Shown: one piece after another, positions 1 through 6,979 of the stretch | Numbering within the stretch: the stretch's first letter is position 1 | Layout: each line of letters starts with the position of its first letter | Source of the DNA: an uncultured Variovorax sp. | GTDB lineage: Bacteria; Pseudomonadota; Gammaproteobacteria; Burkholderiales; Burkholderiaceae | DNA: 11,833 nucleotides | NCBI GenBank assembly: GCA_946478645.1 | Contig: CAMLCW010000144.1 | Location: 1 to 11,833, forward strand | Direction of reading: 5' to 3' | The notes under the pieces: generated by a model | The model's database searches: none | Seen by the model: the letters and a program-made list of their open reading frames with translations, nothing else | Told to the model about the DNA's origin: nothing | Position numbers and translations under genes: made by a program

Positions 1-227
1 AGCGCGTCGAGGCCGGTGGCCTGGGTGTACTGCGTGGCGCCGGCGCGCACCGCCCGCGCCGCGGCTTCCTGCACCAGCGGCGGCGCGGTGAAGTCGGGCT
101 CGCCGATGTTCAGGAAGATCATCGGCCGCTCGGTGTGCGCCACTTCGCGCGCGAGCACGCCGGCCGCTTTGGCGACCTCCATCACATAGAAGGGTTCGAT
201 GCGCTCGGCGCGCTTCGAAATTCTCAC
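1..227 (-). CDS. Class I/II PLP-dependent aminotransferase, N-terminal part (runs off left edge)
   Basis: Only the first 75 codons are present. They read [18 protein letters not shown] near the start and [13 protein letters not shown] around residues 38-50, followed by [13 protein letters not shown]. This is the N-terminal arm and substrate-pocket segment (NIGEPDF, then the xQYTxxxG block) of fold-type I aminotransferases of the alanine/aspartate group (COG0436-like). Such enzymes move an amino group between an amino acid and a 2-oxo acid in the cytoplasm; the substrate cannot be told from this fragment. The PLP lysine lies outside the window. The start is GTG at 225-227, which overlaps the nusB stop as GTGA, so it is the last visible gene of the rib operon and is probably translationally coupled to nusB. 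Confidence is high for the family and low for the exact substrate. Confidence 0.85.
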   Translation of the reverse strand, partial: MRISKRAERIEPFYVMEVAKAAGVLAREVAHTERPMIFLNIGEPDFTAPPLVQEAAARAVRAGATQYTQATGLDA

Positions 228-769
228 GGCCGAGCCTTGCCGGCCGCGCGATCGGCCTCGACCTCGGTGGCGCGCAGCTGCGGCGCCAGCCCGTTGAGCA
301 CGGCGTTCACGTACTTGTGGCCGTCGGTGCCGCCGAACTCCTTGGCGAGCTCGATGCATTCGTTGAGCACCACGCGCCAGGGCACGTCGAGGCAGTGCTG
401 GAACTCGTACACGCCGATCCACATCACGGCATGCTCGATCGGCGAGATTTCCTCGAACTTGCGGTCGAGCAGCGGCCGGATCAGCGCATCGAGCTGCTCG
501 GCGTTCTCGATCGAACCATGCAGCAGCGCGTCGTAGTGCGCGGCATCGGCCTTGTGGAAGCCTGCGAGGTCGCGCGTGAAGTGGTCGATGTCGGAGGCGT
601 CGTTGCGGCCCACCAGGTGCTGGTAGAGCGCCTGCAGCGCGAACTCGCGCGCGCGGCTGCGGTTCGACTTGGCCGCGGCCTTGCGCGCGCCGGTGCTCGT
701 GAGGCCGGTGCGCACCTGCCGTGCGGGGCGCGGCTTGGCGCCGGTGGTCTTGGGGGTGTCGTCGGTCAT
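224..769 (-). CDS. nusB: Transcription antitermination factor NusB
   Basis: This 181-residue protein carries the NusB fold signature: [17 protein letters not shown] at about 38-54, [17 protein letters not shown] at 106-122, and [20 protein letters not shown] at 136-155, closing with VLNGLAP. NusB forms a heterodimer with S10 (NusE) that binds boxA RNA and supports processive transcription of rRNA operons. E. coli NusB is about 139 residues. The excess here is a basic, Thr/Lys/Arg-rich N-terminal stretch of about 35 residues and a short charged C-terminal tail, which look disordered. The ATG at 767-769 forms an ATGA overlap with the ribH stop; no Shine-Dalgarno sequence is obvious, so coupling to ribH is likely. 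A ribH-nusB pairing is widespread in bacteria and supports the call. The GTGA at the 3' end couples it to the downstream aminotransferase. Confidence 0.95.
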   Translation of the reverse strand: MTDDTPKTTGAKPRPARQVRTGLTSTGARKAAAKSNRSRAREFALQALYQHLVGRNDASDIDHFTRDLAGFHKADAAHYDALLHGSIENAEQLDALIRPLLDRKFEEISPIEHAVMWIGVYEFQHCLDVPWRVVLNECIELAKEFGGTDGHKYVNAVLNGLAPQLRATEVEADRAAGKARP

Positions 770-1233
770 TGGAGGGCGGCCAGCAACTGCGCCATCTCGA
801 CCGCCACGCGGGCCGCGTCGCGGCCCTTGTCGGTCTGACGCGCCACGGCCTGCTCGAGGTTCTCGGTGGTCAGGATCGCATTGGCGATGGGAAGGCGATG
901 GTCGAGCGCGACGCGGCTCACGCTCGCGCCCGATTCGTTGGCCACCAGTTCGAAGTGGTAGGTCTCGCCGCGGATGATGCAGCCCAGCGCCACCAGCGCG
1001 TGGTAGCCGCCGCGCCGCGCCATGGCCTGCAGCGCCACGGGCACTTCGAGCGCGCCGGGCACCTGCACGTGATGGATGTCGTCGGTCGCGACGCCGAGCG
1101 CCTCGAGCTCCGACAGGCAGGCGGCGGCGAGCGCGTCGGTGATGTCGGCGTTGAAGCGTGCCTGCACGATGCCGATGCGCAGCCCTTTGCCGTCGAGCGG
1201 CTTCGCGTCCGCTCCCTTGTTTGCACCTTGCAT
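766..1233 (-). CDS. ribH: 6,7-dimethyl-8-ribityllumazine synthase
   Basis: A 155-residue protein with lumazine synthase hallmarks: GIVQARFN at 21-28 (the Phe stacks on the pyrimidine substrate), PGALEVP at 59-65, and [12 protein letters not shown] at 84-95 with the likely proton-relay His93. TDKGRDAA lies at 134-141. The enzyme condenses 5-amino-6-ribitylamino-uracil with 3,4-dihydroxy-2-butanone 4-phosphate, the penultimate step of riboflavin synthesis; family members form pentamers or 60-mer shells. Its partner substrate comes from RibBX, encoded just upstream with a 12-base gap, and its product feeds RibE two genes upstream. The ATG at 1231-1233 has a weak purine-rich stretch ahead of it. 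The length fits the family. The first 16 residues are variable and may be disordered. Confidence 0.96.
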   Translation of the reverse strand: MQGANKGADAKPLDGKGLRIGIVQARFNADITDALAAACLSELEALGVATDDIHHVQVPGALEVPVALQAMARRGGYHALVALGCIIRGETYHFELVANESGASVSRVALDHRLPIANAILTTENLEQAVARQTDKGRDAARVAVEMAQLLAALQ

Positions 1234-1245
1234 GTCGTCTTTTCT

Positions 1246-2400
1246 TCAGTCTTTGGAAAGGTAGCCGGCGATCTCGAGGCCGTAGCCCGCGGCCATGCTC
1301 GGCATGCGGCGCGGCGTGCCGAGCAGGTTCATCCTGTGCACGCCGCATTCGCGCAGGATCTGCGCGCCGATGCCGTAGCTGCGCAGGTCCATGCGGCCGC
1401 GCTCGGGTGCCTGCGCCGGGCGCGCGGTGCCGTCGAACTGCGCGAGCAGCTCGGCGCCGGTTTCGCCGCAGTTCAGGAGCACCGCCACGCCCTTGCCCTC
1501 GCCGGCGATGTGCGCAAGGCTGGCGTCGAGGCTCCAGGAGTGCAGCGAACGGTTGATCTCGAGCGCGTCGAGCACGGAGAGCGGCTCGTGCACGCGCACC
1601 GACACCGTCTCTTCGGGCGTCCACTGGCCGCGCACCAGCGCCAGGTGCACGCCGCGGCTCGGCTTGTCGGTGAAGGCATGGGCCGTGAAGCCGCCCCAGG
1701 CGGTCTGGATCTCGCGGCAGCCGACCTTCTCGACCAGCGACTCGGTGCGGCTGCGGTGCTCGATGAGGGCGGCGATGGTGCCGATCTTGAGCCCGTGCTC
1801 GGCCGCGAACAGCTGCAGGTCGGGCAGGCGGGCCATGGTGCCGTCTTCGTTCATGACCTCGCAGATCACCGAGGCCGGCGAGCAGCCAGCCATGGCCGCG
1901 AGGTCGCAGCCGGCTTCGGTATGGCCCGCGCGCATCAGCACGCCACCGTCGACCGCCTGCAGCGGGAAGATGTGGCCGGGCTGGACCAGGTCGCTCGCGA
2001 CCGCATCGCGTGCCACGGCGGCCTGCACGGTGCGCGCGCGGTCGGCGGCCGAGATGCCGGTGGTCACGCCTTCGGCCGCCTCGATGGACACGGTGAACGC
2101 CGTTGAATGCTTGGCGCCGTTGCGCGACACCATCGGCGGCAGCTGCAGCCGCTCGCACATCTCGCGCGAAAGCGTGAGGCAGATGAGGCCGCGTGCATGG
2201 CGCGCCATGAAGTTGATCGCCTCGGGCGTGATGTGGTCGGCCGCGATGACGATGTCGCCTTCGTTCTCGCGGTCTTCCTCGTCGACCAGGATCACCATGC
2301 GGCCGGCCGCGAGCTCGGCGACGATCTCCTCGACGGGGGAGATCGGCGCGGGCGCCCGCGTGCCGCGGGAGGCGCCGATCGGCGTGACGGAGGCGTTCAT
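1246..2400 (-). CDS. ribBX: RibBX: 3,4-dihydroxy-2-butanone 4-phosphate synthase with degenerate GTP cyclohydrolase II-like domain (often auto-annotated ribBA)
   Basis: A 384-residue fusion. Residues 21-217 are a complete DHBP synthase: [12 protein letters not shown] at 39-50 (acidic metal/substrate loop), [20 protein letters not shown] at 98-117, PGHIFPLQA at 141-149 and [12 protein letters not shown] at 157-168. It converts ribulose 5-phosphate to DHBP plus formate for RibH. Residues from about 228 onward align with GTP cyclohydrolase II (RVH at 269-271, [12 protein letters not shown] at 338-349). However, the zinc-binding block normally written RVHSECLTGD...LRCDCG reads [10 protein letters not shown]...LHSWSLD, so all three zinc cysteines are gone, and the usual HRQEGRGIGL block is also lost. 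Cyclohydrolase activity is therefore not expected. This matches the RibBX variant known in Proteobacteria. The start overlaps the ribE stop as ATGA, with an AAGGA ribosome site at 2410-2414. Confidence 0.93.
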   Translation of the reverse strand: MNASVTPIGASRGTRAPAPISPVEEIVAELAAGRMVILVDEEDRENEGDIVIAADHITPEAINFMARHARGLICLTLSREMCERLQLPPMVSRNGAKHSTAFTVSIEAAEGVTTGISAADRARTVQAAVARDAVASDLVQPGHIFPLQAVDGGVLMRAGHTEAGCDLAAMAGCSPASVICEVMNEDGTMARLPDLQLFAAEHGLKIGTIAALIEHRSRTESLVEKVGCREIQTAWGGFTAHAFTDKPSRGVHLALVRGQWTPEETVSVRVHEPLSVLDALEINRSLHSWSLDASLAHIAGEGKGVAVLLNCGETGAELLAQFDGTARPAQAPERGRMDLRSYGIGAQILRECGVHRMNLLGTPRRMPSMAAGYGLEIAGYLSKD

Positions 2401-3074
2401 TCGGCGGTGTCCTTGGAGTACGTGGCGGTGGAGATGGAAGAGGGTGGTACCAGGACGCCGGCCTGGAGCATGCGCTCCACGTAGCGCGCCACGGTGTCGA
2501 TTTCGAGGTTGACCTTGGCGCCGGCCTGGAGGGTGCCGAGCGAGGTGTTCTCGACCGTGTGTGGAATCAGGTTGATGCTGACTTCGGCGCCGTCGGCCAG
2601 GTCGGCCACGCTGTTGACCGTGAGGCTCACGCCGTTGACGGTGATCGAGCCCTTGTAGGCCAGGAAGCGTGCCAGCGCGGGCGGCGCGACGACGCGCAGT
2701 TCCCAGCTTTCGCCCACGGGCGCGAAGTGGCTCACGCTGCCGATGCCGTCCACGTGGCCCGACACGATATGGCCGCCGAGGCGGTCGCTTGCGCGCAGGG
2801 CCTTCTCGAGGTTGAGGCGCGCGTCGGGCTCGGTGAGGCCCGCGGTCTTGTCGAGGGATTCGGCCGAGATGTCGATGGTGAACTGCCGCGCGGCCGGGTC
2901 GAGGCTGGTCACGGTCATGCAGGCGCCGTTGAGGGCGATGCTGTCGCCGAGGCCCACGTCGTCGAGGTAGCCGTCGGGCGCCGCGATGGCGAGTCGTTTG
3001 CCGTGGGAGGAGGAGGGGCCGAGGTCGTGGATGGCGGCGATGCGCCCCACGCCGGTGATGATTCCGGTGAACAT
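2397..3074 (-). CDS. ribE: Riboflavin synthase, alpha-type (lumazine-binding)
   Basis: A 225-residue protein beginning with the near-invariant MFTGII. It contains two tandem lumazine-binding barrels: repeat 1 at about 1-98 with LNGACMTV at 48-55, and repeat 2 from [11 protein letters not shown] at 100-110 with VNGVSLTVN at 146-154. [14 protein letters not shown] lies at 167-180 and a C-terminal helix that mediates trimerisation in the family follows. The enzyme dismutates two 6,7-dimethyl-8-ribityllumazine molecules into riboflavin and the ribitylamino-uracil substrate. An in-frame ATG 48 bases upstream would add residues before MFTG; I reject it because the family starts at MFTG. It follows ribD after 54 bases and overlaps ribBX by four. 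The symbol ribE follows common usage; some genomes call it ribC. Confidence 0.96.
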   Translation of the reverse strand: MFTGIITGVGRIAAIHDLGPSSSHGKRLAIAAPDGYLDDVGLGDSIALNGACMTVTSLDPAARQFTIDISAESLDKTAGLTEPDARLNLEKALRASDRLGGHIVSGHVDGIGSVSHFAPVGESWELRVVAPPALARFLAYKGSITVNGVSLTVNSVADLADGAEVSINLIPHTVENTSLGTLQAGAKVNLEIDTVARYVERMLQAGVLVPPSSISTATYSKDTAE

Positions 3075-3128
3075 CTGTGTATTTTCGCAGACATCCCGGC
3101 CGTCCCGGGGCGCGGCGCCCATTCGCCG

Positions 3129-4247
3129 CTAGAAAGTGTCCCGTCCGGCCACGCGGGCGACGATCCGCAGGTCGGGCCCGAGCCGGTCGAACTGCCTGAA
3201 TTCGAGCGGCAGCGCGCCCGAGAGTTCGGCCAGCGGCCCGCCCGCATGCATGCCCGAGGCGATTTCCATGCCGTCGCCCACGAGCTTGGGCGCCAGGTAG
3301 ACGACCAGTTCGTCGACCAGCCGTTCGCGCAGCAGCGATCCGTTGAGCTTGTGGCCCGCCTCGACGTGCAGTTCGTTGACCTCGCGCCGCGCGAGATCGT
3401 GCAGCATCGCCGCGAGATCGACCTTGCCCTCGGCGTTGGGCAGGCAGGTGATGGTGGCGCCGCGCGCCTCGAGGGCGGCCGCGCGCGCCTCGTCGCGCGC
3501 CGCGGCGTAGAGCCAGACGGCGCGGCCCGGCATGAACAGGCGCGCCGTGGGCGGTGTCTGCAGATGGCTGTCGATCACCACCAGGTGCGGCTGGCGCATG
3601 GTGGCGACGAGCCGCACGTCGAGCAGGGGGTCGTCCTCGATCACGGTGCCAACGCCGGTCAGCACCGCACTGGCGCGCGCGCGCCACGCATGGCCGTCGG
3701 CCCGCGCCGGCTCGGAGGTGATCCATTGGCTCACCCCGTTGCGCAGGGCGGTTTTTCCGTCGAGCGAGGCCGCGGCCTTGAGCCGCACCCAGGGCGTCTT
3801 GCGGACCATGCGGCTGAAGAAGCCGATGTTGAGTTCGCGTGCTTCGTCGGCGCCGGGCCCGACCTCGACATTCACGCCCGCAGCCCGCAGGCGGTCGAAG
3901 CCCTGGCCTGCGACCAGCGGATTCGGGTCGGCCATCGACGCCACGACCCGGCCGATGCCGGCGGCGGCCAGCGCATCGCAGCAGGGCCCGGTGCGGCCGT
4001 GGTGGGCGCAGGGTTCGAGCGTGACGAAGGCCGTGGCGCCCGCCACCGGATGGCCGCGCGCCGCCGCATCGCGCAGCGCCATGACCTCGGCGTGCGCGCC
4101 GCCGGCCTGCTGGGTGCGGCCCTCGCCGATCACCATGCCTGCCGCATTGACGAGGACGCAGCCGACGCGGGGGTTGGGGTCGGTCTCGGGGCCGGCCTGG
4201 CGGGCGAGGGCCAGGGCGCGCTGCATGAATTCTTTTTCAGCTGTCAT
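3129..4247 (-). CDS. ribD: Bifunctional diaminohydroxyphosphoribosylaminopyrimidine deaminase / 5-amino-6-(5-phosphoribosylamino)uracil reductase
   Basis: This 372-residue protein has the two RibD domains. The deaminase (about 1-145) shows NPRVGCV at 25-31, the zinc site His52-Ala-Glu54, and PCAHHGRTGPCC at 79-90 supplying Cys80 and Cys89. The reductase (about 152-370) shows WVRLKAAASLDGKTA at 153-167, GVGTVIEDDPLL at 198-209, HVEAG at 294-298 and APKLVGDG at 319-326, consistent with NADPH-dependent ribose reduction. Together they catalyse the second and third steps of riboflavin synthesis, after GTP cyclohydrolase II. It is the first gene of the minus-strand operon. The first ATG (4245-4247) gives the N-terminus closest in length to relatives, although the preceding bases hold no clear Shine-Dalgarno; a second ATG at codon 8 is a less likely alternative. 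Confidence 0.96.
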   Translation of the reverse strand: MTAEKEFMQRALALARQAGPETDPNPRVGCVLVNAAGMVIGEGRTQQAGGAHAEVMALRDAAARGHPVAGATAFVTLEPCAHHGRTGPCCDALAAAGIGRVVASMADPNPLVAGQGFDRLRAAGVNVEVGPGADEARELNIGFFSRMVRKTPWVRLKAAASLDGKTALRNGVSQWITSEPARADGHAWRARASAVLTGVGTVIEDDPLLDVRLVATMRQPHLVVIDSHLQTPPTARLFMPGRAVWLYAAARDEARAAALEARGATITCLPNAEGKVDLAAMLHDLARREVNELHVEAGHKLNGSLLRERLVDELVVYLAPKLVGDGMEIASGMHAGGPLAELSGALPLEFRQFDRLGPDLRIVARVAGRDTF

Positions 4248-4275
4248 CCGGTTTTTGCCAATTCATTCGTCGCGA

Positions 4276-4284
4276 TTTATAGCA
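4276..4284 (-). promoter_or_regulatory. Candidate extended -10 promoter element for the rib operon
   Basis: On the minus strand these bases read TGCTATAAA, an extended -10 (TGn plus a TATAAT-like hexamer with one mismatch). They sit in a locally AT-rich patch of an otherwise GC-rich window and about 29-37 bases upstream of the ribD ATG. No convincing -35 hexamer is visible at the usual spacing, which is tolerated for extended -10 promoters. Transcription would start near 4269 and leave a leader of roughly 20 bases, too short for an FMN riboswitch. This is inference from sequence pattern and position only. Confidence 0.4.
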
Positions 4285-4394
4285 ATTGTTTCTTGATGGG
4301 CCATTGGTCTGGCGATGGATGCCGCTCGTCCTTCGATTGGCTTTGGGTGGAAATCCGGTCCCTAGAATTTCTGAAAACAGAGATCAGGGAGGCC

Positions 4395-4432
4395 CGTCCA
4401 CGCCACAGCGTTTGCCAACGCGGGCGTGGGCG
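4395..4432 (+). promoter_or_regulatory. Stable hairpin in the leader of the fimT pilus operon
   Basis: Bases 4395-4404 can pair with 4423-4432 in a 10-bp stem (one U-G pair) built around CCACGCC and GGCGTGG. Inside it CGTT (4409-4412) pairs with AACG (4417-4420) around a TGCC loop. The structure ends seven bases before the fimT ATG at 4440 and covers where a ribosome-binding site would lie; no good Shine-Dalgarno is visible. It has no run of T after it, so it is not a standard terminator. A role in limiting translation of the operon's first gene is inference; it could also be a dyad bound by a regulator. Confidence 0.4.
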
Positions 4433-4439
4433 AAAACAC

Positions 4440-4970
4440 ATGCTGAGAAATGGATTCTGCGCGCCGGCCCGGGCGCATTCCCGCCCCGGCGCAAAGCCCG
4501 GGGGATTCACGCTGGTCGAGATGATGGTCGCCATCGTGCTCGCGGCGATCCTGATGGCCTTGGCGCTGCCGAGCTTCAGCAGCCTCATGGAGCGGTTCCG
4601 CGTGGAGGGCATGGCCTCGGCGCTCGCCGCGAGCATGGTCCATGCGCGCTCGGAGGCGGTTCGGCGCGGGCAGGCGGTCACGATCCGGTCGCTTGACGCG
4701 TGCACCGGCAAGGACTGGAGCTGCGGCTGGGAGACGGTGGTCGGGGCCGACACCACGCAGGAGACGCTGCAGCGCCAGGACCCCGACAACCGCGTCACGG
4801 TCACGAAGAGCAGCACCGGTGCCCTGGTCTTCGATGCGATCGGCCATTCGGGCTGGGCCGGCTTCGGCTTCCATCCGGCAGGAAAAGACGGATCGCCCAA
4901 CGCCATCGCGCTCTGCGTGTCTTCGGGCGGACGCATCGATCGGCGCAAGGGGGTGAGCCGATGTCGATAG
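4440..4970 (+). CDS. fimT: Type IV minor (pseudo)pilin, FimT/GspH family
   Basis: A 176-residue prepilin with a 22-residue leader ending in Gly-Gly. The type III cleavage site is G22|FTLVEMMV, with Glu27 at mature position +5 and a hydrophobic alpha-1 helix to about residue 45 (LALPSFSSLM follows). The globular part matches the GspH/FimT domain: AASMVHARSEAVRRGQAVTI at 63-82, then two cysteine pairs (C88/C95 and C159/C175) and the closing ALCVSSGGRID block. After cleavage by the prepilin peptidase it should join the minor-pilin complex that primes type IV pilus assembly at the inner membrane. It is the first gene of the operon and overlaps pilV by 10 bases. The ATG at 4440 is the only start in reach of the leader, because no in-frame ATG lies between it and the pilin helix. 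FimT versus FimU naming is uncertain. Confidence 0.9.
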   Translation: MLRNGFCAPARAHSRPGAKPGGFTLVEMMVAIVLAAILMALALPSFSSLMERFRVEGMASALAASMVHARSEAVRRGQAVTIRSLDACTGKDWSCGWETVVGADTTQETLQRQDPDNRVTVTKSSTGALVFDAIGHSGWAGFGFHPAGKDGSPNAIALCVSSGGRIDRRKGVSRCR

Positions 4971-5488
4971 CCATGAGGCGGCGGCCGCGCAGCGTGCAGG
5001 CCGGCTTCTCGCTGCTCGAAGCGATGGTGGCGGTTTTCGTGCTCTCGTTCGGCCTGCTGGCGCTGGCCGGCTTCCAGCTGCGCTCCCTGACCGACAGCGT
5101 GGGCGCGAGCAACCAGAACATCGCGGTGCAGCTGGCCGGCAGCATGGCGGACCGGATCCGCGCGAATCCTTCGGCGGGCGCCATGTCCGGCAGCCCGTAC
5201 CTGACCGGCTGGACGGCAAGCCCCACCGCGCCGAGCCCTTCGTGCACAGGGGCCTCCGCGAGCTGCACCGCAACGCAGCTCGCTGCACACGATCTTTGGG
5301 AATGGAAGCGCCGGGTCGCGAGTTCGCTGCCGGGCGGGCAGGCCGATGTGCAGCGCCGCGACGCGATGGGCGGCTTGCTGTTCTTGCACGTCGCCTGGGA
5401 CGAGCCCGCCGTCCTCCACCCGGTGGAGCCCGACCCGCACTGCCCGCCTGGCAAGACCTGCCTGGAACTCGTCTTCGCCATGCCATGA
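4961..5488 (+). CDS. pilV: Type IV pilus minor pilin PilV (modification protein family)
   Basis: A 175-residue prepilin: short basic leader MSIAMRRRPRSVQAG, cleavage site G15|FSLLEAMVAV with Glu20 at +5, and a hydrophobic helix to about residue 38 (FGLLALAGFQLR). This LLEAMVA...LSFGLLALAG pattern is typical of PilV/GspI. It continues with QLAGSMADRIRANP at 57-70, a segment common in PilV proteins, and cysteines at 95, 102, 161 and 167. It is expected in the minor-pilin tip complex with FimT, PilW and PilX. A strong AAGGGGG ribosome site at 4947-4953 supports the ATG at 4961, inside the last codons of fimT. Its stop overlaps the pilW start as ATGA, suggesting translational coupling. Confidence 0.9.
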   Translation: MSIAMRRRPRSVQAGFSLLEAMVAVFVLSFGLLALAGFQLRSLTDSVGASNQNIAVQLAGSMADRIRANPSAGAMSGSPYLTGWTASPTAPSPSCTGASASCTATQLAAHDLWEWKRRVASSLPGGQADVQRRDAMGGLLFLHVAWDEPAVLHPVEPDPHCPPGKTCLELVFAMP

Positions 5489-6282
5489 GCTCGCACGAAA
5501 TCAACCGCTTCCGTCGCCTGGAACAGTCCGGCCTCACCCTGGTCGAGATCCTCGTGGCGCTGATCATCGGCATGCTGGTGGTGCTGGCCGCCACGGCCAG
5601 CATGCTCGGCACGCGCCGCACCGCCCTGACCGGTGGCGACGTCGACGAACTGCACCAGTCGTCGGCGCTGGCGTTCAGGGTGCTGGGGCAGCAGATCCGG
5701 CAGGCGGGCTACGTGCCGATCGACGAAAGAGGGCCGAGGTTCCGCTTCAATGTCAACGACGCGACGCTTCTTGCGGACGAACCGGCGTTCTTTGCGATCA
5801 AGGGCGCGGAGGCCGCGAGCACATCGGGAAACGACACGCTCAAGGTCGGCTATGCGCCCAGTCCCGACCATTTCGAGGATTGCCTCGGGCAGGCCGCCAA
5901 GCCATACGACCCCGCGGACCCGGCAAGCCCGCGCAACGTGCGCTTGATCACCAGCGAGTTTTCCGTCGGCGACGGCGCCTTGCGCTGCAGGGGCAGCGGC
6001 AAGGCAGGCCAGTCACAGCCGATCGTCATGGGCGTCGAGCGCTTCGACGTGCAGTACGGCATTGCCGGCGCGGACGGAAACCAGCCTGCGCGCTACGTGA
6101 CCGCGACCGAGGCCGGCGATTTCAAGCTGGTGCGCACGGTGCGCATCTGCCTGCAGCTTGCGGGCATGTCCACGAGCAATCCCGACGGCAGCCATACCGA
6201 CTGCGATGGCGTCTCGCAGTCCAGCCGCGACGGCCGGTTGCGCCGCGTCTACACGGCGGTCTTTGCACTGCGGAACCCATGA
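5485..6282 (+). CDS. pilW: Type IV pilus minor pilin PilW
   Basis: A 265-residue prepilin with cleavage site G16|LTLVEILVALIIG. Position +1 is Leu instead of the usual Phe, and +5 is Glu21. The hydrophobic helix runs to about residue 41. The PilW pattern continues with ALAFRVLGQQIRQAGYVP at 61-78 (the family has a similar RxAGY segment), IVMGVERFDVQYGI at 180-193, and VRICLQLAG at 219-227, closing with RRVYTAVFALRNP. Cys133, 168, 222 and 240 may form disulfides. It belongs to the tip-priming complex and in Pseudomonas works with PilX and PilV to recruit PilY1. Both ends overlap neighbours by four bases (ATGA), so expression is probably coupled through pilV-pilW-pilX. Confidence 0.9.
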   Translation: MSSHEINRFRRLEQSGLTLVEILVALIIGMLVVLAATASMLGTRRTALTGGDVDELHQSSALAFRVLGQQIRQAGYVPIDERGPRFRFNVNDATLLADEPAFFAIKGAEAASTSGNDTLKVGYAPSPDHFEDCLGQAAKPYDPADPASPRNVRLITSEFSVGDGALRCRGSGKAGQSQPIVMGVERFDVQYGIAGADGNQPARYVTATEAGDFKLVRTVRICLQLAGMSTSNPDGSHTDCDGVSQSSRDGRLRRVYTAVFALRNP

Positions 6283-6959
6283 GCACCTTCCTGGCGCACG
6301 GCACGCCGCCGGCACCCTCGCGTGCGGCACAGCGCGGCTTCTCGCTCTTCAGCGTGCTCGTGATGCTGCTGCTGTCCGCCTTGCTGGCGATCGGCGGTGC
6401 GCGGATGGCGCAACTGCTCGAAACGACGGCCGGCAACCAGCGCGAGCACCAGCGCGCATTCGAGGCAGCGGAAGCTGCACTCGTCGATGCGCAGCGCGAC
6501 ATCCAGGGTTTTGCCTTCGATGCCTCGACGCAAACCTACCGGCGGTGCGTGGGGCCGTCGCCGTGCCGCCAGGCCGGGGTGCACCGGATCCATCCTGATC
6601 AGACGCAGGCAGAGTTCACCAGATACGCGGACGACGGCCTCAGCAGCTGCAAGGACGGTATCTGCTATTTCGAAGGCGCCGCGAGCGCCGCCTCGGGCAC
6701 CGAGGCCTTCGAATTCTGGAAGCGCGAAGCGTACGTGCACAAGTTCGCGAAGTATGGGCAATTCACGGGGGCTCCGACCGGTGGCAATCCCGCCCTGGCC
6801 AACGCCGGCTACTGGGTCGAGGCGATCAGGCGCAAGGGCCAGCCGCTGTACCGGATCACGGCGTTTTCGACCGGCACGCGCACCGCAAGCAAGGCCGGCG
6901 GCACGCGCGTGTTGCTGCAGGTGTCCTTCGACCCGGACGCGATCCGGCCGCTCCATTGA
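6279..6959 (+). CDS. pilX: Type IV pilus minor pilin PilX
   Basis: A 226-residue protein with a 20-residue leader ending QRG, then FSLFSVLVMLLLSALLAIGG as the membrane helix and ETTAGNQREHQRAFEAAEAA at 48-67. The E...AGN...AF.AAEAAL pattern is the PilX N-terminal signature. Mature position +5 is Ser25, not Glu, as is common in PilX/GspK-type tip subunits. The C-terminal half contains ANAGYWVEAI at 174-183 and GGTRVLLQVSF at 207-217, which resemble the final strands of PilX; cysteines lie at 90, 96, 124 and 129. It should sit near the pilus tip under PilY1. The ATG overlaps the pilW stop (ATGA), with GCGGAA just upstream as a weak ribosome site. pilY1 starts about 20 bases after its stop. Confidence 0.88.
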   Translation: MSTFLAHGTPPAPSRAAQRGFSLFSVLVMLLLSALLAIGGARMAQLLETTAGNQREHQRAFEAAEAALVDAQRDIQGFAFDASTQTYRRCVGPSPCRQAGVHRIHPDQTQAEFTRYADDGLSSCKDGICYFEGAASAASGTEAFEFWKREAYVHKFAKYGQFTGAPTGGNPALANAGYWVEAIRRKGQPLYRITAFSTGTRTASKAGGTRVLLQVSFDPDAIRPLH

Positions 6960-6979
6960 ACATGCCGAGGGAAAGAAAG

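Noticed and set aside
721..2106. 461-codon plus-strand open frame over ribH and ribBX
   Set aside because: It is a shadow of two clear enzymes on the minus strand, with no domain signature or ribosome site.
3108..3120. Palindrome GGGCG-n3-CGCCC just after the ribD stop, as a terminator
   Set aside because: It has no T run, is short, and lies inside an operon whose next gene (ribE) starts 54 bases on; GC palindromes this size are common in such DNA.
4363..4368. TAGAAT as a -10 for the fimT operon
   Set aside because: The hexamer is acceptable, but the nearest -35-like sequence (TTGGCT at 4337-4342) is 20 bases away and other spacings give poor hexamers; too weak to list as a promoter. No sigma-54 GG-N10-GC pattern was found either.
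4248..4439. FMN riboswitch (RFN element) upstream of ribD
   Set aside because: None of the conserved RFN blocks (AGGGGCGGGGTGAAATTCCC-like and partners) is present on the minus strand, and the likely leader is only about 20 bases long.
2559..4439. Long plus-strand open frame running across ribE and ribD into fimT
   Set aside because: The part before 4440 is antisense to conserved ribE/ribD and has no family features; the true protein begins at the ATG at 4440 with a prepilin leader.
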